Program-made: the position numbers and the translations under genes
Notes under the pieces: model-generated
The model's input: the letters and a program-made list of their open reading frames with translations, nothing else
What the model was told of the DNA's origin: nothing
The model's database searches: none
In this document: piece after piece, positions 29,201 to 41,205 of the stretch
How positions within the stretch are numbered: the first letter of the stretch is position 1
Layout: each line of letters starts with the position of its first letter
Assembly: GCF_000499845.2 (NCBI RefSeq)
Contig: NC_023754.2
Coordinates: forward strand, 17,589,359 to 17,653,358
Length of the DNA stretch: 64,000 nucleotides
Source of the DNA: Phaseolus vulgaris
Lineage: Eukaryota > Streptophyta > Magnoliopsida > Fabales > Fabaceae
Direction of reading: 5' to 3'

Positions 29201-30412
29201 AATGATGTCATGCCTCAAACAATGCAACCAATGATGGATGATATAATAGATGAAATTTCATTGTCAAATTTTGATCAACACATGGATATAGAGCCTCAAC
29301 AATCCACTACGGAGGGTGTGACCTCAGAAACTTTAACAACGAAAACTCCGCATGATGAATTACATAATGTTAACTTCAATCAATCAGAGGTATGTCTCTT
29401 AGAACATTTTTAAATACTTTCATCATTAAAGACTTTTTAACTTCCAAACATTAAACCAAATCGAAAAATTTATTTATTATTTATTATATTTTATATCATC
29501 TAACTAAATAAAAAAATTATAATTTTCAGAAGTCATTGAAATTAAGAGTTTATATGTTTTATAAAAAAAATTATTTCCCTTTTAAATTTCCACAAGTAAT
29601 TTCAAAATGTTCTATTATTTGCACTTTACTTTCTTTAAACAGAAACCAAGTAAAAACAAGACAATTTTTTCATAATTATTTGTGAAAACAAAAATTTAAA
29701 ATACAAAATGTTTTCTCAAATTAAACAAAAACCTTAATAGAGAAATGCTCAGGTTCCTTAAATATACCTACAAAATTTCAGTTTTTTAGTTATTGACAAC
29801 AAAATATTTGTTGTTAGGCCTCCTTAAATTTAGTCTCTGATTATTTTTTGGACCTAGCACTTGTTTTACAAAATTAAAACCAAACAAACTTTAAATTTTC
29901 TCTATCAAATGAAATAAGAAAAGCTTTAAACCTTATTTTGCATATTACTTGTATTGACCAGGAGCAGCAGATTAGTCCCCAAGAGAATTTTAGGGAAGAA
30001 TCAAATATCTTTGGCAATATGAATGATGAACACATCAAAAACAATGAAGACAATTCTAACCACCTAAATAGTGAAGAAGCTACTACAAAATCAACAAGCA
30101 CAATAAGTGAGACAACAAATTTGGAGGACATGAATGAAAAATCAAGAGATTTAGTGGATGATGAAGTAACATTTGATTCTTTAACATTTTTATAATTATT
30201 GTACATTAATTTATCCTATATTATATGAAATTAGATATAAAAGTGTTTTTTTGTAAATTGAATAGGTGGCATCAAGAGAAATGCTTAAAGATGATAAGAA
30301 TGAGAAAACATCAAGTAGCAACAATGTGAATGATGAGTTGTCAAAACAAAGGACCAATAAGGCAAGGTCTCAAAACAGAGATTCAGGTTACTTATCTGAC
30401 ATATTTGATTGA
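26220..30412 (+). CDS. Plant-specific membrane-anchored protein of unknown function
   Basis: Exons 26220-27396, 27672-28552, 28748-29389, 29962-30165 and 30266-30412 join in phase with GT-AG borders to 1017 codons (1016 aa). The start is the first ATG, preceded by AGCAACAGAT. The N-terminus has two hydrophobic segments (about residues 31-53 and 55-72), then a charged Lys/Glu-rich region. The most diagnostic part is MERNKRLESLIARRK (about 243-257), followed by proline-rich APSLMPRSPYDIPYDL and GDSFPQEF and RHESF motifs. This set marks a land-plant family with no established function, often labelled only by low-complexity similarity. The C-terminal half is Ser/Asn/Asp/Glu-rich and probably disordered, with three 50-residue tandem repeats in exon 3 and a short SGYLSDIFD end. 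Membrane topology is a prediction. Confidence 0.85.
28952..29361 (+). repeat. 150-bp in-frame tandem repeat, 2.7 copies
   Basis: The units begin at 28952, 29102 and 29252, an exact 150 bp period, so each encodes 50 residues. Each starts ISLSNFDQH followed by I-x-x-QQS and a TQES-like motif. The third copy is partial. The exact period preserves the reading frame, consistent with recent coding-sequence expansion. Confidence 0.95.
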
Positions 30413-32049
30413 TTGTAATGACAAATTTTAGGGATACCAACAAATAATGGTCATAATTATGCATTATCTTAATCTCCTTTGTGTATTAATAGGATAACTA
30501 TAGAGGTAAATGACATGTACAACACAAATGCAAATTTACATATTCAGAGTTCCATTACTTTTTTTTATCCTTTTAGGCTTCTCTATTTATTCTTTACTTG
30601 TGTGTACTTCAATTATTATATAAATTGATATTTTGGATAAAATATCAATAAATAAATATTACTGTAAATAAATTAATAAAACATAATGATATATACAATA
30701 TAAAAAGTTATTAAATATAAATTAATTTAAAGAAAAAAAAGCTATTTACTATATTAATTAAGTTAGATATTATTTTATAAACTAAAAATCGGTATGTAAA
30801 ATAATTTTTATTAATAATAAAAATTTATAATATAATTATATACTATATTTTTAATAATCAATAATCATAAAAAGTATTTGTTTATTTAGAGACAATTTTT
30901 TTAGTCTTTCGTTAAGATGGAATTAGAAATATATTTTTTTAGTTATTTTTAATTTATTTTAAAGACTACTTTTTTTATAAAAAAAAATAAAATTATTATT
31001 ATTTTTTTAATTATCATCTCATTACATACTTAAATTGTTAGTCAATATTATCTAGATTTACATACTAACTTTAGAGTAACTAAACTTCTTTAAATTATAA
31101 ACTTTTTTTTTCTCAATTTTTTAAATTTATAACATATTTTAAATTAATAGAAATAAATTTAATAATTTATTAATTTTACTATAACATTGAAATAGTTAAT
31201 ATTAAAGTAATATTTTCATTTCATTTGAACATAAATTTAAATTAGTAATAATAAATTCAAAAAGTTATTTAAATTAAAAATTATATTAATTAATTTTATT
31301 TTAATATAATATCAAAATTATTTTTATTATATGAAATAATTAATCAATATTTTAATTAAAAAAATCAATTAAAAAATTGCAAACACTAACGCAAGCCATA
31401 ACAAGAATTTAACCTTTCACCATCAAGCATTTGGCTCCATGAGGTAATTCCAACATTGCAAAACCAATTGTTTCTTATTGAAATAAAAGCTTTCGTGAAA
31501 GATCAAAGTTATGTGGGTGCAAATTAAAGGTGGGGGATGTCAATAAAGTAGTATTTACATCTCCTAATCTTCTTAGAGCCCTCTTTCTTCCTCCTCATGT
31601 CATCACCTAACGATATCATAGGATTCGTCTCTTTTGAGTCCTTCTTTTTTCTCTTCACACTCATCTTTCCTTCTTCACATGTTTCTCTCAATTCTCTCCC
31701 TTTTAATTTCAATAGATTTCTTCTTATTAACAAATTATCAATTCATTGTTTTTAATTTCGCACTAGCCCAAATTGGTAAAGGTATTAGGAAGGTGTTCTT
31801 TACGTTTCTCGTGATATTCTAAAGGTGAGTTGTTAAATTTAGTTTTATGTAATTAGTTGAACCATTTCCAACTGTGTTTGAAGTGTGTTATTTTTATTTT
31901 TTTTCGTCCCTAGGGCTAGTTACACAATTTTTTCATCCATGTATTTTGCTCGGTTTACTACAGTTTCTTAACATATGTGTATGTATGTGAGGTCTTTCAA
32001 AATTATGTCATATAATTCACAATGTAGTTTTCAACAAGTTGACCACACC

Positions 32050-32360
32050 ACATGACATCAATCACCCTTAATAATATCCGACAAGAGAAAGGAGAGTCAC
32101 TGAGGCTCTTCATGGTGAGGTTCAGAAAGGTAGCCTTAAATATCTGAAACCTCAACTTGGAGGTGACCCTTCATCACATGGTGACAACATTGAGACTAGA
32201 ATCATTCACAGATAGTCTAGGTAAAAAAGATGTCGATTTGGATGAGTTGAAAAAGAGAGCCACAAAATTCATGCAACTGGTAGAACTTCATGAATTTCAA
32301 AGTCAGGTTCAAGCCGAGGGTGGGTTTGAGAAGCCTAAAGAAAAATATAAATTAAGTTGA
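32050..32360 (+). pseudogene. Gypsy-type retrotransposon gag remnant
   Basis: Plus-strand translation gives the retrotransposon gag core: a QEKGESLRLFMVRF block, then LNLEVTLHHM, LRLESFTDSL and a DLDELKKRATKFMQLVELHEF block. An in-frame TGA replaces the usual Trp before NLNLEV. No protease or polymerase follows within the window, so only a gag fragment remains. Confidence 0.8.
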
Positions 32361-32539
32361 CCTCAACCACCAAATAAACCTAAGGACAATTGATTACTTA
32401 AGATTTTCCATTACACTTGTTGGAATATCTTTGATTGGTATCAACTGACCTTAATAGACATCTTTGTCAATGTCAAAGTGCCCATTGGTGGTCGAGATGC
32501 CATATAGAAAAGTCATTTGGCGAATGACTTGATTAAAGC

Positions 32540-32807
32540 CCATGACGTTTATCCCAAGTACATAACCTTTAAAGGATGAAAGTTATCCTCTACCATAGCC
32601 TTTTGAGAGACAACCTCCTTATGGGCTAAAGTCATCTTGATAAGGTTCTACTCAATCTCCTTCATCTCAGTTGACATACTATTAACCTCAAAGTCAAAAG
32701 CTTTTTCTTTTTCTCTAAGATAAGTCATCATGCCCTTCAAGAAGCCCTTTCGACAGCCATCGAATCTCGGTCAACCTTAACTTTCTTAGGGTTTGTCGAA
32801 GGAGGCA
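32540..32807 (-). pseudogene. Antisense coiled-coil gag-like remnant
   Basis: On the minus strand an ATG at 32807 starts a basic stretch (MPPSTNPKKVKVDRD). After one frameshift a heptad-like, Glu/Lys-rich sequence follows (32748-32540: MTYLREKEKAFDFEV, STEMKEIE, AHKEVVSQKAMVEDNF) with a stop inside. Such coiled-coil segments are found at the start of some legume Gypsy gag proteins. The orientation is opposite to the neighbouring gag fragment, so the two belong to different or rearranged insertions. Confidence 0.5.
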
Positions 32808-33059
32808 TTTTTTTCCAAGAAAACTTTCAATAAGTTGGTGGACTCGGAAAACTCTTGTTATAATGTCTTCACTTTAGATGTCTCAGCACCGAGCACTTAG
32901 GTGAAGACGAGCACCAGACTCTATTGGATATCTCAAGTTACTCAACTAAATATGTTTAATGAAGCCATAAGCACTGAAGAGAAGACTTGTTGCCTCATGA
33001 GAGTCTAGGTAGCTTAGTCTAGTGTTTGTATCTTGATTTATCTTCTATCTCAAACATAT

Positions 33060-33640
33060 GATGAAAGGGTCCAAGCACAAAATCTTTTCAAAAGAGTTAA
33101 ACTGTTTTTACTTAACTAAAAGTTTTTCCAATCAATTAAAAGTGTTTTTAACTTTCGTTTTTTGAAAAACATTTTAGCTTTTTCAATGGGTTAAAACTGT
33201 TTTCAATTGATTTAAATTTCTCTTACCTGAAAAGTATAGTTTACCAATTGATTATTTGTAATAATTTGTTAATTTTTGTCTGATGAAGTTTATTTCTAAA
33301 AACTGTTATTGAGTTAGTTTAATTTTCATTTTCAGTTTCAACTACTCAAAATATGTTTTAAATCTAAGTGTTTTTTGGAAAATCAACCTCTTATTTCCTT
33401 TTTCAACATGTTATTTCCTTTTTCAACCTGTTATTTTCCTAATATATTTTAAAATTGTTTTGAATTATGTTTCTGTTTTGAATCTATAAAAGGAAGGCTT
33501 GGTTTCTGAATTGAATATTTCTTTACTACACACATACATACTTGTTTTCAAAGCTTGAGAGAATTCTCAGTGATTTGGTTTTTGGAGAGATTTTGAGTTT
33601 TTGAGAGTTTACTTTTTAATATGATATCAAAGTCATTTAG
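33060..33640 (+). mobile_element. LTR-like block with TATA and primer-binding-like site
   Basis: Repeated AATTGATTAA-like motifs between T-rich stretches are followed by CTATAAAAGG (33486-33495), a downstream leader and TATGATATCAAAGTC at about 33621. The last resembles the initiator-Met tRNA primer-binding site (TGGTATCAGAGC type). Together they look like a Copia/Sirevirus-type LTR plus PBS. No internal coding follows, so it would be a truncated element. The left boundary is uncertain. Confidence 0.45.
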
Positions 33641-34837
33641 AACATTTGTTGGATCTACCTATATCGATCAGGAGTTGAGACCAATAACAACGGACAATAC
33701 CTCGAATGCGGTAATTGATCTTATCGATGTTATCTCTCGGAATTGAGGTCGGAACAATTTATAATAATTTTAATGTGTGATTGTACAAACAAAATATTTA
33801 ATAATTAACTTCTTTTCATTTATGATCCCGACCAATCTCCTCGTGACATGTAATCAAGTGTTATTAATTCTTTCTAATAAACACTGAATTTATGTATATG
33901 TTATTAAAGATTGATTGATACACCCGATTTGAGATTATTACAAGGAGTTAAGTAAGGTTGGGTAGGTTTTATTATGTTTATTGGAAATATTTTTTAAATT
34001 ATATACAAATTAAGTTAAATTAAAATTAATAATAAATAAGTATATTTGAATACTTATATTTTAGATTTGTGATAAATAATTTAAATTATAATAAAAAGTA
34101 AATTTTAATTATTAATATTTTATTTTAGAATTAGCAAACACAAATTTACAAATAAATATATATAAAAAATTAAGTAAATAAATAAGACAATATTTAAAAT
34201 AAGTTATTATTATTTAAAGACCTATATTAACGATCATCTCTTGGTCTTTACATATTTTATCACTACATTAGTTTATGTATTATATGGTCACTTAATTGGT
34301 TTATATATAATATAGTTATTAAATTGATTTTTATATAACTTATACACTCATATATGGTTTATGTAACTAAATTAATTTTTATATGATGGTAACTAAATTG
34401 ATTGCATGTCAAAATCTAAATTCGTTTGGGAATTAGAATCTAAATTGATCTTTAACTTTAACTACCAAGTTACTATTAGATTTTAAAATAGTTTTTAATT
34501 AAATTAATGATTAATTTTGTTAATTTAGAAATCAATAATTTTATTTTTAAAATCAATTTTTTTAGTAATTGTTATTCTATTAAATTTTTGGTTAAATTAA
34601 TGTAATATACCTTATCTTTTAAAGTTTACTTAATAAAAGTGATATCCACAAATATTCATCACTCAATATCATCTGTTACTAATATTATGAGTCTGACTTA
34701 CTAAATTTAAGAACATTTGAAATAAAAAAAATCAAAATTAAAAACTTGTAAAACAGTGAGACAAAAACAAATTATGACAACACAAAAATATATGAAAAAT
34801 AAAAGACTAATGATTATTTGGTCAACTCAATCCAAAA

Positions 34838-35061
34838 CGAGAGCGAAGTAGAATGTGAAGAAACATTTGGAGGAAGAACATTATCCCAGGCCAAGATATT
34901 TACTGGTAAGTAGTGTATCTTTTTGTTATCCGTTAATGGCAGTTGGATCTAACTACCTTATATTTCTGTTGTGTGTTAGGAGGACACAAACTTAGTGTGT
35001 TGTGTTGTTGCGTTCATCATTTGTTTGTTATCTGCAGAAACGTAACACACAGCAGCAAACC
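34838..35061 (+). other. 5' UTR and 5'-UTR intron of the GH3 gene
   Basis: A leader exon ends ACTG before GTAAGTAG (donor 34906). The acceptor TCTGCAG ends at 35036 and 25 bases of UTR precede the ATG. Both splice sites match consensus well. The transcription start is not determined. Confidence 0.6.
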
Positions 35062-38000
35062 ATGGCTTGCGTGTACAAGAATCCCAACGAGGCCATTGAA
35101 GTTCGTGTGAAGGATCTTCTTTCCCGCATGACTCTGAAGGAGAAGATTGGTCAGATGACCCAAATTGAGCGCACCGTTGCAAGCGATTCTGCCATTAGAG
35201 ATCTTTCCATCGGTACCCTTCAACATACCTCTTGTGATGTGCCTTTCCAATTTGGTATTTCTTAAGGGTTTGAGCTTGTTGGAGGTTGGGTTGAATTTGA
35301 GAGACCCCATTAGAGAGTTTGTTTTAAAAATGGAAAATTTGATGCTGGCGTGTGTTTCTGCTACTTTGAATTTTTTGGAATTTGAAATGAATTTGAGGGA
35401 CCCAATTGAGAGTGTCTAGGAAATGGGAACTTCAATTATGTTTGTATTTGTGAAGAAATGATTACATAGTTCAAGACCACTAGAATCCTATGCAATCTTT
35501 GCATAACATACAATTGAATCTTAATAACTTTTTTTTGTAATTTTAAAATCTCATTATGTCAAGTAAACACTGACTTTTCCGGATGAACATTTGGTGGTTC
35601 CAGGCCATCTGATAATTTCTCATATTTGTTTGAAACATGGGCACCTGGTGATCCCAAACCATGTAAATTTCTGGTATTTATGCCCCCATCTGTATAAGTT
35701 TTGAACTTTTTTGAATTTGAAAAGAATTTATTTGTTCGACCCCAATTGAGTGTGCCTCTTGAAAATGGGAACTTTGACATCGCTATATTTGTGTTACATT
35801 TTGTTCAACTTTGAATTTGCTGGAATTTCAAATCAATTTGAGAGGTCCCAATTGAGAGTGTGCCTTAAAAAATGGGAACTTTGCAGTGTATTTGGTTGAA
35901 CAACTTAGATGAGAGGGAAAACGAGGGGGCTAAAATCCCTCTGCTTCCAGCTTTGCCTCCCTCCTTCAATGTTGGGAAATTTTGGAGAGGAAAAGTGGTC
36001 TATAATTGAGCTTTTATTTTTTCTTTCATCTTCTCATGATTTCCCTCCCCTTCCCTCCTTTAAACCAAATGCTCTATCCATATCTCTGTATGTGCTTGTA
36101 TTGGACCATTCTTTGGCAGTTGATTACGTATATGTGCACATTATAGGGAGCATACTCAGTTCTGGGGGCAGTTCACCATTTGAAAATGCCCAGTCGGGTG
36201 ATTGGGCTGATATGGTTGATGGCTTTCAAAAACTTGCTCTACAGTCGCGACTTGAGATACCTCTTATCTATGGGATTGATGCAGTTCATGGAAATAATAG
36301 CGTCTATGGCGCTACCATATTTCCTCACAATGTTGGTCTTGGAGCTACTAGGTTAGTACTCACTTTTCCCTATGTTTTTAAACTTAATTAGCAAAGCTTA
36401 ATAGTATTACACTACTGGAATGGTTCTCTTGTACTGAAGAGATAAAAAAAACAAAGATGCTAACATCATGAGAAATGGTGCTGCAATGGTTTGCTGGATG
36501 TGCTGAATTGCATTGGCCTTTGAGTTTATGTAACTCTTTTCCGCCTTCGAAATCAATTCTTAAGTTTCACTGCTGGCATGCTTATAGGGACAGTGATTTA
36601 GTTCAAAGAATTGGAGCTGCTACGGCACTTGAAGTTAAAGCAAGTGGAATTCACTATACTTTTGCTCCATGTGTGGCGGTAAGGAATTGCAATCAACTAG
36701 TCCTTATAGGTCCTGCCGCTTTTGCAAAGTAAAATCACTTGGATCTCCATTTTGTGCAAGTTTTTTCAGTTTTGAAAATTTTGCAATTTAATGAAGTTTT
36801 GCCCCGGGTGCATTCATTATTTATCAGTCTTTGATGTTCATAAGTGACTCTAGTATACACTTTGCATACCCTTGGCTGGTAGCATGACAACGACACCACT
36901 TCCCAAGAATCTTGAACTTTTCAATCAACTCTCAAAGATTTTACCAGTTCTAGAGATTTAAGATTTTTTTCATTAAAAACTCTAGATGGGTATTATTATA
37001 TTTTGCTGAAAAGATCTGCATATTTATCTTAAAATCAGTTTCTAGTAGGAGTTAAAACGCAAAGAATGATCTAAATATAACTATATTTTGCATATTTTTC
37101 GTTTCATTTTTTTCCCATTTAAGTTTCGGTATCTAAACAATAAAGGAATGACAATATACTTGGTTCAATATGCAGGTTCTCAAAGATCCTAGATGGGGAA
37201 GATGCTATGAGTGTTATAGTGAGGATACTGAAATAGTTAGAAAGATGACTTCCATTGTATCAGGTTTGCAAGGCCAGTCTCCAGAAGGACATAAACATGG
37301 ATACCCTTTTGTAGCTGGAAAGTATGCAAAATCCATATATAAAAATTTTAACAAAATATTTTCATCAAAAAAAGTATTGAAAACTAATTATTTCTGTTCC
37401 AATAACTATTTCTATTGACATTTGACGCCAGGATGACTACAGCATTTTGTTTTATCTTCTTCCTATTTGTTTTCTTTATGTATCATTTTCGATAATTCGC
37501 ATCTTAGGAAAGGATTTTGTCCCCTTTTGCTCAGTTGCAAAATATGATTTCCCTCAAATTTTTATGCTATTGGTATTTTGTTACCTATTTTCTGATTTTT
37601 ATATTTTCCTATTACTTCATTCTGCTCATGGCTTAAACTTGTAATTATTTTGAATAACTTTTCCTAATTATTGATCATACATTTTCTTTATCAATATTGT
37701 CGTCTTGTGTTTGAGTTATACTTCAGGAACAATGTTATTGCATGTGCCAAGCATTTTGTTGGAGATGGAGGTACTCATAAAGGTGTGAACGAGGGGAATA
37801 CAATAATACCTTATGAAGACTTAGAGCGAATTCACATGACACCTTACTTAGACTGCATTTCTCGGGGAGTTTCAACCATTATGGTCTCCTATTCTAGCTG
37901 GAATGGACGCAAACTCCATGCTGACCGTTTTCTTATTACTGAAATCTTGAAGGACAAGTTAGGTTTTAAGGTAAAATAACCCTAATAAATTTATCTCCTT

Positions 38001-41000
38001 CTCATTGGATAACTTTCAAGTTGCATTTGTATCAATATGCTTGAAAAGTATGTACCTGATTTTATGTGTTACCAGATATTTTCAGTACATTATGGATGAA
38101 TACCCAAACCATTTTTCCATTTTATATGTTCTGCTTTTTTATTTTTGAAAAGATGGAGGATGTGCAGGTTTTCTTTTTAGTACAGATAAAAAACTATTCA
38201 AGAGGCTCCACTTATTAGGTTTAGCTTTTAGTATAGTTGTCCCTCAACATAATACCATAGTGGGCATTGACTAATAGCATGTTTGGATTTGTGGAAGGGA
38301 GCTTCAGACCCCTGTTTAACAGACTACACTGAGTTTCTCTAAAACGGATGTTCGATTGTTTCAATCGTGATTTTGTTCCTAAAATCATGATAGACTATAA
38401 GTAAAAGATTATAGCTTTTGTGTTGGGTGCAGATTTTTACACTAAGTTATACTACAAACAAACATTCTTTTGAGATAAATTTTTTTAAACATAAAATCAT
38501 TTTACTTTGTTGGAGATTCCACATCGACTAGAGATAAGAACATTTCATAATGTATAAGTGGATGCAAAACTCACATCCGATTCTGTGAGGTTAAGTTAGG
38601 CTTAAAGTCCATTTCTTAATATGCTATCAGAGCTATTTACTGTCTATCTCACCAAGAGTTTGTTGTCTTATAGGTCATCCGCTGTCGAATGGACCACCCA
38701 TATTCTTCTAAATTAAAAATAATTGTCAAGCTTCCTCCACCTAGCAACTTAAGCTTTTACAACAAATGGACCTTGACAATATCTGGAAAGTTGTAATAAG
38801 ATATGATAATAATGACTGAAATTGTTTTTCATATTCTTGTCACTTGTGTTTCTGGTTTTATTATAATATTTGTTTTAACATATTCCTAGACCATTGCTGT
38901 TATAGGGATTTGTGATTTCTGACTGGGAGGGACTTGACAGACTTTGCCAGCCTCACGGGTCAGATTATCGGTACTGCATTTCCTCTGCCGTCAATGCTGG
39001 AATTGACATGGTGTGAATCTTCTGTTAAAGGAATCTTTTATCATAGTGTGCTTTTCTTAATCTGTTTTAATCTATTCAATAAAATATGCAGGTGATGGTG
39101 GCTTTAAGATACAAAGTTTTCATTGAAGAGTTGACCTCTCTAGTTGAATCAGGGGAAGTACCTCTAAGCAGAATTGATGATGCTGTTGAAAGAATTTTGA
39201 GAGTAAAGTTCGCTGCTGGGCTTTTTGAGTTTCCTTTTAGTGATAGATCTCTGTTAGATACAGTTGGTTGCAAGGTAATCAATAGCTCAGCACATAGTGA
39301 ATTTCTTTTTCCATTGTTTAGGCCAAGTTTTCATTTGAAGATTTACAATATTTCTATTTCTAATCAGGAAAGTTAGATCATAATCATAGTTTAGTAGCCG
39401 GAGTTTTAAGAGTTTCTCCCACATCACCAGGAAGATTATTTTCTCTAGTTACTTATGGATGGAGTACTTCTGGTTTCAGTATTCATTGCTTTCACAAATT
39501 CTTCTAATATATGGAAAAAACCTACCCGTATCTGTTAGTGATTCAATTTGCCCCACTCCATACCATATTGTATTCTTCTTCTTGTGTGGAAATACTGCAG
39601 TGTTCAAGAATGACACTTTTAGTCAGACTGTTTTTCTTTTTTTTCTTTATATTTAGTTTTCTTGTGACAATTACAACTTATGGTATGCCATTGAACATAT
39701 TTTAGGAAAATGATTAATCAAGCAATTATGGTAACCTTCTATGATTAACCAACCTATTGGTTCATCATTCTAAACTAGAAATATATAAAGGGATGGAAAC
39801 TAAACTTTTTTGAGAGCTTTAGGAACCATAAATGCTTTAACAAAACTACTCGGATTCCATTTTACATTTATATTACAATTATGTACTTCTTCCAAGTTCC
39901 CATTTCGTGGCATGTTGATGTTGTATGTGCCTTGATTAATTGTTTGCTAGTATCATGTTTTAACTCATCACATAATACTATTTCTGCAGCCACATAGAGA
40001 TCTTGCACGTGAAGCAGTTCAAAAGTCCTTGGTTTTGTTGAAAAATGGAAAATATCTTAGCAAACCTTTTCTTCCATTAAACAAGAATGCTAAGAGAATC
40101 CTTCTTGCCGGAACACATGCGGATAATCTTGGATATCAATGTGGAGGTTGGACTAAAACTTGGTACGGATTGAGCGGGCGAATCACAGTTGGTAGGACAT
40201 TCTTTTGTGCTGCTTTTTGTTTTTTGTTGACTCTCAAAAACAGAAACTTTATGGCTTCTCCATGGTAGTTTAGTATTCGGATAAACTTATGTGACATCTT
40301 TGGTAGTAGAGTAATGGTTTCTGATGTTATAAATCTAGAAATTCATTTGGTCCATCCTTCCCTCTCAAGACTCAACCATAGTTTTTTTCTCTGTCCTTGA
40401 ATGCATATTTACAGAGAACACGAAGATTGATTAAAATAAATCACCAATGTTAATACTCTATCTTTCTTTCTTTATAGTATTCTTTGTTAAACATTGTTGT
40501 TACATGTATCTTACACTTACCATTATAGGGACAACAATTTTAGATGCTGTGAAGGCAACTGTGGGAGCTGAAACAGAAGTTATATACGAGAAATATCCGT
40601 CAAAGGACACCATAGAAAGTAACGAATTCTCTTTTGCAATTGTAGCTGTTGGTGAAGCAACATATGCTGAGACCTTAGGTGACAATTCAGAGCTTACAAT
40701 CCCCTTAAATGGAGTTGATATCATAAGGCTAGTTGCTGACAGAATCCCAACTCTGGTTATTCTGATATCTGGAAGACCTTTATTATTAGAGCCATGGCTA
40801 TTGGAAAAGATTGATGCTCTTGTTGCTGCTTGGTTGCCAGGTAGTGAAGGGGAGGGAATCACAGATGTTATCTTTGGCAGTCATGAGTTCAAAGGTAAAT
40901 TACCAGTGAATTGGTTCAGAAGAGTTGAACAGCTTGATCAGCCAACTGATGGAGTTAATTCATGTGAACCATTATTTCCTCTTGGTTTTGGTATGACATA

Positions 41001-41007
41001 TCAGTAG
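35062..41007 (+). CDS. Glycoside hydrolase family 3 beta-D-glucosidase / exo-glucanase-like
   Basis: Exons 35062-35212, 36147-36351, 36588-36678, 37176-37321, 37727-37970, 38906-39010, 39092-39274, 39990-40191 and 40529-41007 join in phase to 602 codons (601 aa), normal for plant GH3 enzymes, which remove terminal glucose from beta-glucans or glucosides. The N-domain shows [50 protein letters not shown], and the nucleophile motif [11 protein letters not shown] with Asp285. The second domain has [22 protein letters not shown] and [12 protein letters not shown], whose Glu490 is the likely acid/base. It ends [11 protein letters not shown]. Unlike the secreted members there is no N-terminal signal peptide: it starts [20 protein letters not shown], like the leaderless plant subgroup, so the location is uncertain. 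Intron 1 has imperfect repeats; intron 5 and the 3' flank carry TRIM-type LTRs. Confidence 0.95.
35285..35890 (+). repeat. Imperfect repeats in GH3 intron 1
   Basis: Four related copies (about 35285-35335, 35365-35430, 35700-35778, 35810-35885) share a GAATTTGAGAG-like block, an ACCCCAATTGAGAGTG-like block and an AAAATGGGAACTTT-like end. They are diverged and unevenly spaced. Origin unknown. Confidence 0.75.
38508..38760 (+). mobile_element. TRIM-type LTR with primer-binding site in GH3 intron 5
   Basis: The LTR begins TGTTGGAGATTCC and includes CACATCGACTAGAGATAAGA and TATAAGTGGATGCAAA, ending CTTAA about 38620. It is followed at once by TGCTATCAGAGC (38622-38633), which is complementary to initiator-Met tRNA apart from one base. 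A short internal stretch follows (GTCATCCGCTGTCGAATGG) without coding. The ~110 bp LTR length and PBS position fit a terminal-repeat-in-miniature element. No 3' LTR is evident. Confidence 0.75.
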
Positions 41008-41080
41008 AAGAATTAACATGAACAAGGGCTATCTAAAGCACCCTTAGATAGATAGAGAAGGACTTGATAGAAACACATTA

Positions 41081-41205
41081 TGCTGAATATCCATATCGAC
41101 TAAAAATAAGAATATTTCATAATATATAAGTAGATGTAAAGCTCACCTTATAAGTCAGTTTTATAAGGTTGAGTTAGACTTAAAGTTATTTTTTAATAAA
41201 TTGTG
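41081..41205 (+). mobile_element. Solo TRIM LTR in the GH3 3' flank
   Basis: A diverged copy of the 38508-38620 LTR (ATATCGACTAAAAATAAGAA, TTTCATAATATATAAGTAGATG, GTTGAGTTAGACTTAAAGT), starting about 75 bp after the GH3 stop. It probably lies in the transcribed 3' UTR. No PBS follows, so it is a solo LTR. Confidence 0.75.

Larger units (their letters stand above)
30413..34830. other. AT-rich intergenic region with decayed retroelements
   Basis: Between the unknown gene and the GH3 gene. The first kilobase is extremely AT-rich and holds a fragment like the CACTA-type elements seen at 42130 and 53785 (about 30720-30850). 31380-31900 has no recognisable content. The gag-like, coiled-coil and LTR-like remnants listed separately occupy 32050-33640. 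33650-34830 is AT-rich without signal. Confidence 0.65.
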
